64,000 bases of DNA from Arcobacter sp. CECT 8983. Its GTDB lineage: Bacteria > Campylobacterota > Campylobacteria > Campylobacterales > Arcobacteraceae. Every line of letters starts with the position of its first letter. Position 1 is the stretch's first letter. This document shows, one piece after another, positions 25,851-35,394 of the stretch. The stretch covers positions 459,604 to 523,603 of the forward strand of contig NZ_PDKF01000004.1 of the NCBI RefSeq assembly GCF_004118855.1. The letters are read 5' to 3'. The position numbers and the translations under genes were made by a program. Under the pieces are notes generated by a model that made no database searches, was not told the DNA's origin, and saw nothing but the letters and a program-made list of their open reading frames with translations.

Positions 25851-26851
25851 AAATAGCTATTGTAAAACTTTCTGCTATGGGTGATATTATTCATGCTATG
25901 GTTGCCTTACAATTTATCAAAAAAGCTAATCCTTCTATACAAATAGATTGGTTTGTTGAAAAAATATTTACAGAAGTATTGGAAAATAATCCTGATATTG
26001 ATAATGTTTTTGCTCTTAATTTAAAATCTATAAAAAAGAAAAAAACAGAATTTTTTTCACAAATTTCAATTATAAGAAAATATTCAAAAAATAGTTATGA
26101 TTTAGTAATTGATGCCCAAGGTCTAATTAAATCAGCAATTGTTTCAAAACTACTTGGAAAAAATAGGGTAGGTTTTAGTAAAACTTCTACTAGAGAGAGT
26201 TTAGCTTCTTCTTTATATAATAAAATTATTGACTCTGATTATTCTAAAAATGTTATTGAAAGAAATTTAGATATTTTATTAAAGCCTTTAGATATAGAGT
26301 TTAATAAAGAGTCTATTTTAAATAAAAGTCCTTTTCTTTTTTTTAAAGAGAGCTTTGATTTTAGTGATATATTAAACAAAGAAAAAAAGAATATATTGCT
26401 TATAGTAGGTGCTAGTTGGCCTTCAAAAATATATTCTAAAGAGAAATTCGCTAAAATAGTACAAAATATAGATGAGAATTTTATTATTGCTTGGGGTAAT
26501 GAAGAAGAAAAAAAAATTGCAGAATTTATTTCAAGTTCTTCAAAGGCTGTTGTTTTACCCAAATTAAGTTTAAATGATTTGAAGTCATTGGTATCAAAAG
26601 TTGATTTACTTATAGGAAATGATACAGGTCCTACTCATATGGCATGGGCTTTAAATATTCCTTCTATAACTATATTTGGTTGTACTCCTGGGTATAGAAA
26701 TACTTATGAAACAGATATAAATAAAATTATTGAATCAAAATCTAAAGTTGATCCTGAAAGATTAAATAAAGAAGATTATTCAATAGAAAAAATAGATGAA
26801 AATGAAATAATAAAAATAGCGAAGGATTTATTGTTTGAAGGCAAACGTTAA
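25847..26851 (+). CDS. waaC: Lipopolysaccharide heptosyltransferase I
   Basis: The 334-residue GT9 protein adds the first L-glycero-D-manno-heptose to Kdo of the LPS inner core. The N-terminal IVKLSAMGDIIHAMVAL with the GD motif is the acceptor site typical of WaaC. The C-terminal half has LIVGASWPSKIYSKEKFAK and the nucleotide-sugar motif LIGNDTGPTHMAWALN. A Trp-Pro-Ser-K region matches other WaaC proteins. It overlaps ppx (ATGA) and htrB (17 bases), part of one tightly packed operon. A cytosolic, membrane-associated enzyme. Confidence 0.93.
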   Translation: MKIAIVKLSAMGDIIHAMVALQFIKKANPSIQIDWFVEKIFTEVLENNPDIDNVFALNLKSIKKKKTEFFSQISIIRKYSKNSYDLVIDAQGLIKSAIVSKLLGKNRVGFSKTSTRESLASSLYNKIIDSDYSKNVIERNLDILLKPLDIEFNKESILNKSPFLFFKESFDFSDILNKEKKNILLIVGASWPSKIYSKEKFAKIVQNIDENFIIAWGNEEEKKIAEFISSSSKAVVLPKLSLNDLKSLVSKVDLLIGNDTGPTHMAWALNIPSITIFGCTPGYRNTYETDINKIIESKSKVDPERLNKEDYSIEKIDENEIIKIAKDLLFEGKR

Positions 26852-27746
26852 GGAATATTTAGTATATTATATATATGTCTTTTTTAAATTTCTTTTTACT
26901 TTTCTTCCTAAAGCTCTTGTAAAACAGATTTTAATTTTATGTGCAAAACTAGCTTTTAGATTTAATAAAGAACATAAACATATTGCAAAAGTGAATTTAG
27001 ATTTAGCTTTTGAAAATACTAAATCTGATGATGAAAAAAATAGTATAATTTATGAGTCATATAAGTCTCTTCTTTTTAATATGTTTGAGTTTGTAGAGAA
27101 TCAAGTTTTATCTAAAGAGGAAATATTATTAAAGGCAAATATTATTAATGCTTCTTATGTAGAAGATGCTATTAAAAAAGGTAAAAAAATTATATTTTTT
27201 ACTGCTCATTATGGTGGATGGGAAATTGCATTACCTCATACAGCACTTAAATTTGGAACACTTGCTGTTGTAAATAGAAAAATGAATAATCCTCTAATTC
27301 AAGATATGTACAAAAAAGCTAGGAATAGAAATAATATCATAATGCTAGATAAAAAGACAGCTGCAAAAGGAATGTTGAAAGCATTAAAACAGAACAATCA
27401 TGTAGCAGTTGTAATTGACCAACACATAAAAGTTGGAGAAGAAATTGAATTCTTTGGAAAAAAAGTAATGGCTACTGATTCAACGTCAAGATTAGCTTTA
27501 AAATTTGATGCAGTACTTGTTCCTCTTTTTTGTGAAATGAATGATTTTAGGGATTATACAATTAAAATAGAAAAACCAATTGATGTAGCTACTTATGAAT
27601 TTAAAACAGATAATAAAATAAAAGAATTAACACAAATACAAAATAATATTATAGAAAATCAGATTAAACATAAACCAGAGCAATGGTTTTGGCAGCATAA
27701 GAGGTTTAAACACCTTTATAATAAATTATATAAAGTAAATACATGA
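26835..27746 (+). CDS. htrB: Lipid A lauroyl/myristoyl acyltransferase (LpxL/HtrB family)
   Basis: The 303-residue inner-membrane acyltransferase has an N-terminal hydrophobic anchor (about 8–34) and the catalytic motif FTAHYGGWEIALPH (H-x4-E type). Following blocks include AVVNRKMNNPLIQDMYKKAR, AVVIDQHIKVGEEIEFFG and a C-terminal PEQWFWQHKRFKHL, all diagnostic of LpxL. It transfers secondary acyl chains to lipid A after WaaC or Kdo addition. The start is TTG, overlapping waaC, with AAGGA eight bases upstream; no ATG is available. It precedes dgkA with a 4-base ATGA overlap. Confidence 0.92.
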   Translation: MKANVKEYLVYYIYVFFKFLFTFLPKALVKQILILCAKLAFRFNKEHKHIAKVNLDLAFENTKSDDEKNSIIYESYKSLLFNMFEFVENQVLSKEEILLKANIINASYVEDAIKKGKKIIFFTAHYGGWEIALPHTALKFGTLAVVNRKMNNPLIQDMYKKARNRNNIIMLDKKTAAKGMLKALKQNNHVAVVIDQHIKVGEEIEFFGKKVMATDSTSRLALKFDAVLVPLFCEMNDFRDYTIKIEKPIDVATYEFKTDNKIKELTQIQNNIIENQIKHKPEQWFWQHKRFKHLYNKLYKVNT

Positions 27747-28099
27747 ATAATAAGCCTAAATATAATATTTTTAAAAATACAAAATATGCTCTAGATGGAT
27801 TTAAACATGCTTTCAATACAGAAAGCTCTTTAAAGTTAGAACTATTATGTGCAATTTTTATTATTATAGCAATAGTGTTAATTGATGTTTCATTGGTATA
27901 TAAACTTGTTCTTTTTGTTACGGGTATTTTGGTTTTGATTGTTGAACTTGTAAATTCTGCAATAGAAAATGTAGTTGACCTTGTAACTAAAGAGTATGAT
28001 CCTTTAGCTAAAATAGCAAAAGATATTGGTTCTACTGCTGTTATGTTTACAATTGTGCTACATATAATTTCATGGATAACAATACTACTGTGGGCATGA
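27743..28099 (+). CDS. dgkA: Diacylglycerol kinase
   Basis: The 118-residue protein has three membrane helices and an N-terminal amphipathic helix. It matches DgkA: an N-terminal TKYALDGFKHAFNTESSLKL, then LVELVNSAIENVVDLVTKE with the active-site Glu and Asp, and a C-terminal AKDIGSTAVMFTIVLH. It phosphorylates diacylglycerol made when phospholipid head groups are used to modify LPS or glucans. That fits its place between lipid A genes and an LTA-synthase-like phosphotransferase (two genes later), whose reaction would release diacylglycerol. Confidence 0.94.
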   Translation: MNNKPKYNIFKNTKYALDGFKHAFNTESSLKLELLCAIFIIIAIVLIDVSLVYKLVLFVTGILVLIVELVNSAIENVVDLVTKEYDPLAKIAKDIGSTAVMFTIVLHIISWITILLWA

Positions 28100-28887
28100 A
28101 TTTAAGTATTGGTAAAAACTTTGTAGAATATGCTACAAAGTTATATACAAATAATGATAAAGAAATATTTTCCTTTGAATATGATAATCAAAAATATTGG
28201 TTAAAAAAAGCAAGAGCTACAAAATCAAACTTAATTCATAAATTTTTTTATAAACTAACTGATATAGATATACTACTACCTGTTGAAAAAAAAAGTGCTA
28301 AAGAGAGTTTAATATTTGAAACTACTAAAATAGAAAGACTAAAAGAAAAAGGTATTAATACTCCTAATATAGCTTTTAAAAATGATGATTTTTTTATTTT
28401 AGAAGATTCTGGAAAGATGGTGAATTCTTATATTAGAAAAAGAGATATAACAAAAGAAAAGATGTATTTTTATATTGATTTAATGTTAAAAGAATTAGCA
28501 TTAATTCACAATAATAGTGAATATCACGGTGGAGCACAAGCAAGAAATTTTATATATAAAGAAAGAATAGTGACAGCAATTGATTTTGAAGATAGCTTTG
28601 ATAAAAGTATTTCTTTAGAGACATTACAGTTTAGGGATTTAATTTTATTTTTGTTATCTTTAACAAAAACAAGAGCAAGTTTTGCATTGAATTATAATTT
28701 CATTATTAATCAATATATAAAATTAGTACCCAAAAATAAAAACTTCAAAAATAAACTTCAGAATTTAGCAAATAAGATTTCCTTTTTTATTTCTTTATAT
28801 GAAATAGATTTTATAAAAAGAATGATTGGTAGAGATGGACAAGGTTTCTTCAAGCTTTTTATTATTTTAAAAAAATTAGAAGGTTAA
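28096..28887 (+). CDS. LPS kinase-like protein (protein-kinase fold)
   Basis: The 263-residue protein has the kinase-like fold of WaaP/InaA/BUD32-type small-molecule kinases. Visible are KYWLKKARATKSN in the glycine-loop/Lys region, ESLIFETTKIERLKEKGI as the alpha-C Glu, the catalytic loop HNNSEYHGGAQARNFIY, and the metal motif VTAIDFEDSFD. The HGG-A-x-x-R-N form differs from the usual HRD, as in LPS kinases. It may phosphorylate a core sugar. Start ATG at 28096 is preferred because it overlaps the dgkA stop as ATGA; an in-frame ATG at 28072 is possible. The substrate is not known. Confidence 0.72.
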   Translation: MNLSIGKNFVEYATKLYTNNDKEIFSFEYDNQKYWLKKARATKSNLIHKFFYKLTDIDILLPVEKKSAKESLIFETTKIERLKEKGINTPNIAFKNDDFFILEDSGKMVNSYIRKRDITKEKMYFYIDLMLKELALIHNNSEYHGGAQARNFIYKERIVTAIDFEDSFDKSISLETLQFRDLILFLLSLTKTRASFALNYNFIINQYIKLVPKNKNFKNKLQNLANKISFFISLYEIDFIKRMIGRDGQGFFKLFIILKKLEG

Positions 28888-28891
28888 TATA

Positions 28892-30901
28892 ATGAATCAA
28901 ATAGTTATGTCAAATGTACTAAATACATTTAAAAAACTTGTTCTATCAAATTTATTATTTTTATTTTTAATGTCACTTTTTAGAGTAGTGTTTTTTAATT
29001 ATTATTCACCATTAGATAGTTTTAATGGATTTTATTTAGATATTTTAAATACTTTTATTTTAGGTTTACGAATTGATTTGACTGTGATTGGATATATTCA
29101 AGCTATTCCAACAATATTATTAATAATTTTGTATTATATAAAAAAAGAAAAACTATTATACTATTTTGAAAAAATTTTAATTTATTATCTTTTTATTTGT
29201 TTTTTTATAGTGAGTCTTTTTTTATGCGCTGATTTTGGTTTTTATTCATATTTTAAAGAACATATAAATATTTTATTTTTTGGGCTTTTAGATGATGATA
29301 CAAAAGCTTTAATGATAACATTTTGGCAAAATTATAATGTGATACTTATTTTAACTATTTTCGTTTTTTACCTAGCCATTTTATTCTTTTGTATTAAGAA
29401 AATATTTACAATTGAAAATAAAAATTATAATTCTTTTTTAGGATTAAAAGTATCAGCATTAATTTTCTTAATTATATTTATATTAAATTTTTTAGCTATA
29501 AGAGGAACATTAGGAATGTATCCTTTGGGAAAAATGATTCCTAACATTTCTACAAATGAGTTTATAAATAAAGTTTCACATAATGGTTTTAGGGCTTTTA
29601 CAAATGCATTAAGTGCAAGAGAAAAATACTTAAAAAAGAAATATGATTTACTAAAAGTAACTGGATACAAAGGAAACATAGAAAAAGCTTTTGAAGTTTA
29701 TAAGGGTAATAATGAAATCAATAGAAATGATTTATTAAAAAATATTACATACAAAACTAATAAAATCGATGATAAAGAATACAATGTAGTTGTAATTATG
29801 GTAGAGAGCTTTGGAATGCCAATTTTAAAATATCAAAGTAAGAATTTTAATATATTAGGAGAATTAGAAAAACATTTTAAAGAAGACACTCTTCTAACAA
29901 ATTTTATTTCAGCTGGAAATGGTACTATATCAAGTCTGCAAGCACTTCTTTTAAATATACCTCATAGACCTGGTTCTTTTGCTTTTTCTCAATCAATTTA
30001 TAAACAAACTCAGTTTACATATTCTCCTGCTTTTCTTTATAAAAATCAAGGTTATGAAACTAGTTTTATATATGGTGGCGATTTAAGTTGGAGAAGTTTA
30101 GGGCAATTTATTAAACATCAAGGTTATAATAATGTTGAAGGTAAGATAAATATCTTTAATAATTTAGAAAATATTAATAAAGATAAAGATGAATATTTTC
30201 ATCCTTGGGGAATATTTGATGAATATTTATATTCACATATTCTAAAAAAACTTGAAAAAAGTGATAAAAAACAGTTTATAGTAGCACTTAGTACAAATAA
30301 TCACCCTCCATATAATATTCCTAATGACTATGAGTCTAAAAGTTTAATTTTTAATGATGAGCTAAAGAAACATATAACAGGTGATTTTGATTTAGCAAAG
30401 CAAAGATTTAAGTCATATGCTTATGCTGTTGACCAAGTAGGAGTATTTCTTAATAAATTTAAAAAATCTAAATTTAAAGATAATACTATAATTGTAATTA
30501 CTGCTGACAATAATACTATTGATGGAATAATGAAATACGATGAAAATGAAATTCTAAATTCTCGAAATATACCTTTATATTTTTACTTACCAAAGAAGTT
30601 GAAAAATAAATTAAATATTGATACAAAAGTTGCTGGTTCACATAAAGATATTTTTCCTACACTTTATAATTTAACTTTAAATAATCAAGATCATATATCT
30701 ATAGGAAAAGACCTTTTTGATTCTACTTTAACTCATTATGGTTTTAATGGAGCATTAGTTGTAAATTCTAATAAAGAAGCAAAGAAATTTAAAAGTTTAA
30801 GTATAAAAAATGAACCTAGTTTAGAATATTATAAAGCATGCTTAGCAATATCTGAATATTTGGTTAAATACGAATATGAAAAAAGTAAGGAAAATAAATG
30901 A
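28892..30901 (+). CDS. LTA synthase-like phosphoglycerol/phosphoethanolamine transferase
   Basis: The 669-residue inner-membrane protein has five membrane helices (to about residue 205) and a periplasmic sulfatase-fold domain from about 285. Key blocks are VVIMVESFGMPILKY (metal Glu), GNGTISSLQALLLNIP with the nucleophile Thr, YGGDLSWRSLGQF, and STNNHPPYNIP with a metal His, plus VITADNNT as the last metal site. This is the LtaS/OpgB/EptA superfamily layout. In a Gram-negative it probably moves phosphoglycerol or phosphoethanolamine from phospholipid to LPS core or periplasmic glucan. The dgkA gene two places upstream fits recycling of the diacylglycerol by-product (inference). Confidence 0.85.
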   Translation: MNQIVMSNVLNTFKKLVLSNLLFLFLMSLFRVVFFNYYSPLDSFNGFYLDILNTFILGLRIDLTVIGYIQAIPTILLIILYYIKKEKLLYYFEKILIYYLFICFFIVSLFLCADFGFYSYFKEHINILFFGLLDDDTKALMITFWQNYNVILILTIFVFYLAILFFCIKKIFTIENKNYNSFLGLKVSALIFLIIFILNFLAIRGTLGMYPLGKMIPNISTNEFINKVSHNGFRAFTNALSAREKYLKKKYDLLKVTGYKGNIEKAFEVYKGNNEINRNDLLKNITYKTNKIDDKEYNVVVIMVESFGMPILKYQSKNFNILGELEKHFKEDTLLTNFISAGNGTISSLQALLLNIPHRPGSFAFSQSIYKQTQFTYSPAFLYKNQGYETSFIYGGDLSWRSLGQFIKHQGYNNVEGKINIFNNLENINKDKDEYFHPWGIFDEYLYSHILKKLEKSDKKQFIVALSTNNHPPYNIPNDYESKSLIFNDELKKHITGDFDLAKQRFKSYAYAVDQVGVFLNKFKKSKFKDNTIIVITADNNTIDGIMKYDENEILNSRNIPLYFYLPKKLKNKLNIDTKVAGSHKDIFPTLYNLTLNNQDHISIGKDLFDSTLTHYGFNGALVVNSNKEAKKFKSLSIKNEPSLEYYKACLAISEYLVKYEYEKSKENK

Positions 30902-32070
30902 GAATAGCAGTTATTGTAAGAAGCCTTAAATATGGTGGGATGGAAAGAGCAGCCTGTAATCAAGCTGATGCTTTTTATTTATCAGGACATGAAGCTGATT
31001 TAATTTATTTTTCAAATAAACAAAAGCAAATTGAACCTCGCCAAAAAGATGTAAATGTTATACAGATTGATTTAAATAAGAAGATGAGAACTTCAATTGC
31101 TGGTCAAACTTGGGATTTATTTTCTCGATTTATAAATGTATTTTTTAGAAAGTCTTATCCTTTATTAAAAGGTTTTTATACAAGCAAAATATTTAAAAAA
31201 GAGTTTGCAAAATTAGAAAAAGAGAAAAAATATGATTTGATTCTAGTAAGAGGACAAGGTACTTTTGAACAAATTTGGCAATATAAAAATAAAAGAACAG
31301 TAAGAATTTGTGTAAATGTATCAAAAAAAACAAAATCTTCTTTTTTAGATAAAATAATGAGTAAGTGCTATTATGAGAATGTAAGAGTAAATTGTAACTC
31401 AGATGGTTCAAAAGATTTTTATGTAGAAAAATTTAAAAGAGAAAACATTACTCCTTTATCTTTAGACTCAATTAAAAATCCTTTTTTTACAGATAAGGTT
31501 TTATCATTGTCAAAAGAAAAAAATAACAAAATCCCAAAAGAACCTTATATTTTAGGTTTAGGAAGACTTGTAAAAACAAAAAACTTTGAATTATTGATTG
31601 ATAGTTATTTTGAAATGAAAAACAAGTTTAATATTCCTCATAAGTTGGTTATTGTTGGAGATGGTGATGATAAGGAGTTTTTGGAAGAAAAATGCAAGAC
31701 ATTAGATATTGAAAAAGATGTTATATTTGCAGGATATGAAAATAATCCTTACCCATGGATAAAAAACTCAGAAATAATTGCATTTACTTCAAAAAAAGAG
31801 GGGCTTTCAAATGTATTAATTGAAGCTATGTGTTGTAAAACAAGAATCTTAATAACTAAATCACCAGGTGGTATGTTAGAAATGATGCAAGGAAAACTGG
31901 CAGAAAATATTGCAGAAAATGATAAAACTGATATTGCAAATAAAATGAAAAAAATTTTAGATTATGAAAAAGAGTTTTATTTTGATGATTATGAAAAAGC
32001 ACTTTCATTATTTGAACCTTCTCAAATAGTTAATAAGTGGTTAGATATGTATATAAAAAAGGATAAGTGA
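30898..32070 (+). CDS. Glycosyltransferase family 4 protein
   Basis: The 390-residue GT-B enzyme starts with IVRSLKYGGMERAACNQADA (acceptor loop with GG). The donor half has PYILGLGRLVKTKNFELLID, LVIVGDGDDKEFLEEKCK, and FTSKKEGLSNVLIEAMCCKT, which carries the E-x7-E motif (E-G-L-S-N-V-L-I-E). It adds a sugar during LPS core or outer core assembly. The start overlaps the LTA-synthase-like stop by four bases (ATGA) and its stop touches the next start. Sugar donor unknown. Confidence 0.88.
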   Translation: MRIAVIVRSLKYGGMERAACNQADAFYLSGHEADLIYFSNKQKQIEPRQKDVNVIQIDLNKKMRTSIAGQTWDLFSRFINVFFRKSYPLLKGFYTSKIFKKEFAKLEKEKKYDLILVRGQGTFEQIWQYKNKRTVRICVNVSKKTKSSFLDKIMSKCYYENVRVNCNSDGSKDFYVEKFKRENITPLSLDSIKNPFFTDKVLSLSKEKNNKIPKEPYILGLGRLVKTKNFELLIDSYFEMKNKFNIPHKLVIVGDGDDKEFLEEKCKTLDIEKDVIFAGYENNPYPWIKNSEIIAFTSKKEGLSNVLIEAMCCKTRILITKSPGGMLEMMQGKLAENIAENDKTDIANKMKKILDYEKEFYFDDYEKALSLFEPSQIVNKWLDMYIKKDK

Positions 32071-33077
32071 TGTTTAGAGAAATTGATACTTTAAATAAAG
32101 AAAAAAGCTACAATATCTTTATAGTTAGAACACCTTTTCAGCTTATTAATGCATATGAAACAAAGTATTATTTTAAAAAAGAAGATGCTATTTTAATTAT
32201 TATTGATAATGGGGCAGATAATAATAAAAAACAACTAACAAACTTAATCTATGATGGGGTTTGGGATAAAGTTATAAGATTTGGGAATGAAGATAAAAGC
32301 AATTTTTTTAACTATATAAAGATAATAAAAAAGTTAAAAAAAATTAATATTGATTCATTATTTATTGGAAGTGGCTTTAATAAAATGCAGCAAGTTCTAG
32401 TTGCAAATATCAAATCTAAATATACTTGTTTCTTTGATTCTGGAACTAGTACAATGGTTACATACGAAGCTTTTAAAAAAAATAAAATAAACTTTTCATC
32501 ATTAAAAAAACTAAGATTTAACCTATTTGGATTAAAAACTAAAATTGATAAAAAAATAGATTTTTTTACAATGTTTAATTTAAAAGAACTACCCAACCAT
32601 AAAATATTTAAAAATAGATATGAATTTATGAAAAATAAATTTACTGATTCTTCAGATTCAAAATCCAATGAAGTTTATATTATTGGACAAAGGTTTGTAA
32701 CTGCAAATATATTAGAAGAAAAAAAATATATTCAATTTCTAGAAAATGTTTTAGATAAATATAAAAACTATAAAGTTAATTATTTAATGCATAGAAGTGA
32801 AGATAAGAATTATTTGATAAAAAATGGATTAGAAAAAAAGTTAAATATTGTAAATAGTACTATGCCTGGTGAACTTTTCTTTTTATCTTTATCAAATAAA
32901 CCTGATTATATAATAGGTACTGTATCAACCCTAATTACATCATTGAAGTATATTTTTGATGATATATCAATTATTTCATATAAATTTAAAAATGAAGATT
33001 TTAAGAAAAATGGTGATTTATATTTATTAGAGTATGAAAATATGAAAAAAAATAATATTGAGATTGTAGAAATTTAA
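32070..33077 (+). CDS. Sialyltransferase-like protein (GT52/polysialyltransferase-type fold), tentative
   Basis: The 335-residue protein has an N-terminal IFIVRTPFQLINAYETKYYF, the R/S-T-P-F-Q-L motif found in GT52 and polysialyltransferase families. Near the end is IGTVSTLITSLKYIF, in the place of the serine-rich motif that binds CMP-sugars in those families. Between them, LMHRSEDK could replace the usual H-P motif. CMP-sugar use is therefore plausible but not proven. It lies directly before the aldolase/CMP-transferase fusion, which suggests it uses that product. ATG at 32070 follows AAGGATAAG; a GTG three bases earlier is less likely. No membrane segment. Confidence 0.6.
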   Translation: MFREIDTLNKEKSYNIFIVRTPFQLINAYETKYYFKKEDAILIIIDNGADNNKKQLTNLIYDGVWDKVIRFGNEDKSNFFNYIKIIKKLKKINIDSLFIGSGFNKMQQVLVANIKSKYTCFFDSGTSTMVTYEAFKKNKINFSSLKKLRFNLFGLKTKIDKKIDFFTMFNLKELPNHKIFKNRYEFMKNKFTDSSDSKSNEVYIIGQRFVTANILEEKKYIQFLENVLDKYKNYKVNYLMHRSEDKNYLIKNGLEKKLNIVNSTMPGELFFLSLSNKPDYIIGTVSTLITSLKYIFDDISIISYKFKNEDFKKNGDLYLLEYENMKKNNIEIVEI

Positions 33078-33087
33078 AGGATAGGTA

Positions 33088-35394
33088 TTGAATATAAATG
33101 TACTTGACTGCACATTAAGAGATGGTGGTTATATTAATAATTGGAATTTTGAAGATAAAAACATTATTGAAATATTATCATTGCTTGCAAAATCAAATGT
33201 AGATATTTTAGAGTGTGGTTTTTTAGATAAAGATATTGAAAAGAATAGTAATTGTACACGATTTAATAACGTCAATAAAATTGATAAATTACTTGAAAAA
33301 GTAGAAAAACACAATAGTAGTTGCGTTGTAATGGTGGAGCTAGGTAAATTTAACTTAAACAGTTTACCAAATAAAAAAGATGTAAAAATTGATGGAATAA
33401 GATTCTCTTTTAGAAAATCAGATTTAGAAGAGGCATTAGTTCAAATGAAAATCATTGTTGAGAAAGGTTATGAACTTTTCATTCAACCTATCTCTACGAA
33501 TAGCTATTCTGAGCTGGAATTAATTGATCTAATAAAAGAGGCTAATACTTTAAATGCAAAAGCTATATATATTGTAGATACACAAGGCTCAATGTTTAAA
33601 GATGATTTTAGAAGGCTATATTATTTATTTAATGAACATTTAGAAAAAAATATTGCAATAGGGTTTCACTCTCATAACAATATGCAGTTATCATATTCAA
33701 TTGCAATAGATTTTATAGAGATTGCAAGGTATAGAGAGATTATAATAGATTCTTCAATTTATGGTATGGGTAGAGGAGCTGGAAATTTAAATACAGAGTT
33801 ATTAGCTGACTATATAAATAAAAAGATTGAAAACAAATATGAAATTAATTATATACTTGAATTAATAGATAGCTATTTTAATTCACTGTACAAACAAAAT
33901 AATTGGGGCTATTCTTTAGCACACTTTTTATCCGCTTCTTTAGAGTGTCATCCAAACTATGCATCTTTTTTATTGAATAAAAAACATTTAAATATAAATG
34001 AAATAAAAGATATATTACAAGGTATTCCTGATAATGAAAAGTTTGAGTTTAATAAAACAGTAATTGAAAAGATTTATCTTGAGTTTAATAGTAATAAAAG
34101 AATTAAAATAAATGAACCAAACTTAGGAAATAAAAATATACTACTTATTGGTTCAGGAAAAAAATTAAATGAAAAAATAGATTACATAAAAGAGAATTTA
34201 GACAAATATATTATAGTTTCATTAAATCATATTCCAGAAAACCTTGATGTAGACTATGTATTTTTTAATTCAGAAAAAAGATATTATGAATTTAAAGATG
34301 AGTTAAATGGAATAAAGGTAATAACAACTTCAAATTTATCTTTTTCTTTAGATTATGTTATAGATTTTGAAAAAGTATCTTCTTTAGAAGAACATTATAA
34401 TGATAACTCGGCAGTTATGTTTATCAATTATTTATGCCAAATTGGAAAAAAAGAAGTTGAAATTGCTGGTGTTGATGGCTTTGATAAAAATTTAGATAAC
34501 TACAACTATTCTGAATTTGATAAAATTGTAGAAGATAAAGCAATCGATGAGTTGAATGAAAAAATTCTTAGTGGATTAAAAATCTTATCTAAAAAAATAG
34601 ATATTAAGTTTTTGACAAACTCAATTTTTAAATCAAAACTAAAACAAAAAATAGTAGGAGTTATCCCTTCAAGGTTTGCTTCTACAAGGTTACCAGGAAA
34701 ACAATTAGCAGATATTTGTGGCTTACCAATGGTTATTCATGTTTTAAAAAGGGCATTAAAATCAGATATTTTAGATGAAGTAATAGTTGCAACAGATCAT
34801 GAATCAATAGTTAAAGAGGTTGAAAAGTATGGTGGAAGAGCAATATTAACTTCAACAAAACATCAAGATGGAAATGCAAGGATGCATGAAGTTTCAAAAA
34901 CTGTTAATGGTGATATTTTTGTCTTAATAAATGGAGATGAACCTTTATTAGAACCTAAACATATTAAAGAATCAGTAGAAGGTCTTATTAATTCAAAAAG
35001 AGCAGATGCTTCAGTTTTAGTTACTCCATATGAAGAAAGAAATAATACAACAAATTTAAAAATGGTACTTAATAGAAATGATGAAGTTATGTTTATATCA
35101 AGAAGTGATATTCCTTCAGATGCAAGAGAAGAGAAAAAACCTATGTGGAAAGGTTTTTACATAGTTTCATATTGGAAAGAGTTTTTAGATAAGTTTGTTT
35201 TAGAATTTGAAGAAACTGAATTGAATCAAAGAGAAACTACTGATCAAAATAAGATTATTGAATATGGATATGTTTTACAAGCTGTTAAAACGGAAAGTAA
35301 TGCAATAAGTGTTGATACACAAGATGACTTAGAAAAAGTTAGAAAAATGATGGAAAATGATAAAACTTATTTAACTTATAAGGATGAAATTTGA
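33088..35394 (+). CDS. Three-domain fusion: DRE-TIM aldolase, DUF115-like domain, CMP-Kdo-synthetase-like domain
   Basis: This protein has 768 residues. Domain 1 (about 1–285) is an HMGL/4-hydroxy-2-oxovalerate-aldolase-type barrel: VLDCTLRDGGYINNWNF with R and D at the active site, and GFHSHNNMQLSYSIA with the metal His-x-His. Domain 2 (about 345–515) has ILLIGSGKKL, then VDYVFFNSEKRYYEF and INYLCQIGKKEVEIAGVDGF, like DUF115/GT42-type proteins. Domain 3 (about 520–755) is KdsB-like: GVIPSRFASTRLPGKQL, VATDHESI, INGDEPLLEP and ISVDTQDDLEKVR. It could make a 3-deoxy-ulosonic acid by aldol condensation and activate it with CMP. Start is TTG with AAAGG eight bases upstream. The fusion call is firm; the pathway is inference. 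Confidence 0.78.
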   Translation: MNINVLDCTLRDGGYINNWNFEDKNIIEILSLLAKSNVDILECGFLDKDIEKNSNCTRFNNVNKIDKLLEKVEKHNSSCVVMVELGKFNLNSLPNKKDVKIDGIRFSFRKSDLEEALVQMKIIVEKGYELFIQPISTNSYSELELIDLIKEANTLNAKAIYIVDTQGSMFKDDFRRLYYLFNEHLEKNIAIGFHSHNNMQLSYSIAIDFIEIARYREIIIDSSIYGMGRGAGNLNTELLADYINKKIENKYEINYILELIDSYFNSLYKQNNWGYSLAHFLSASLECHPNYASFLLNKKHLNINEIKDILQGIPDNEKFEFNKTVIEKIYLEFNSNKRIKINEPNLGNKNILLIGSGKKLNEKIDYIKENLDKYIIVSLNHIPENLDVDYVFFNSEKRYYEFKDELNGIKVITTSNLSFSLDYVIDFEKVSSLEEHYNDNSAVMFINYLCQIGKKEVEIAGVDGFDKNLDNYNYSEFDKIVEDKAIDELNEKILSGLKILSKKIDIKFLTNSIFKSKLKQKIVGVIPSRFASTRLPGKQLADICGLPMVIHVLKRALKSDILDEVIVATDHESIVKEVEKYGGRAILTSTKHQDGNARMHEVSKTVNGDIFVLINGDEPLLEPKHIKESVEGLINSKRADASVLVTPYEERNNTTNLKMVLNRNDEVMFISRSDIPSDAREEKKPMWKGFYIVSYWKEFLDKFVLEFEETELNQRETTDQNKIIEYGYVLQAVKTESNAISVDTQDDLEKVRKMMENDKTYLTYKDEI

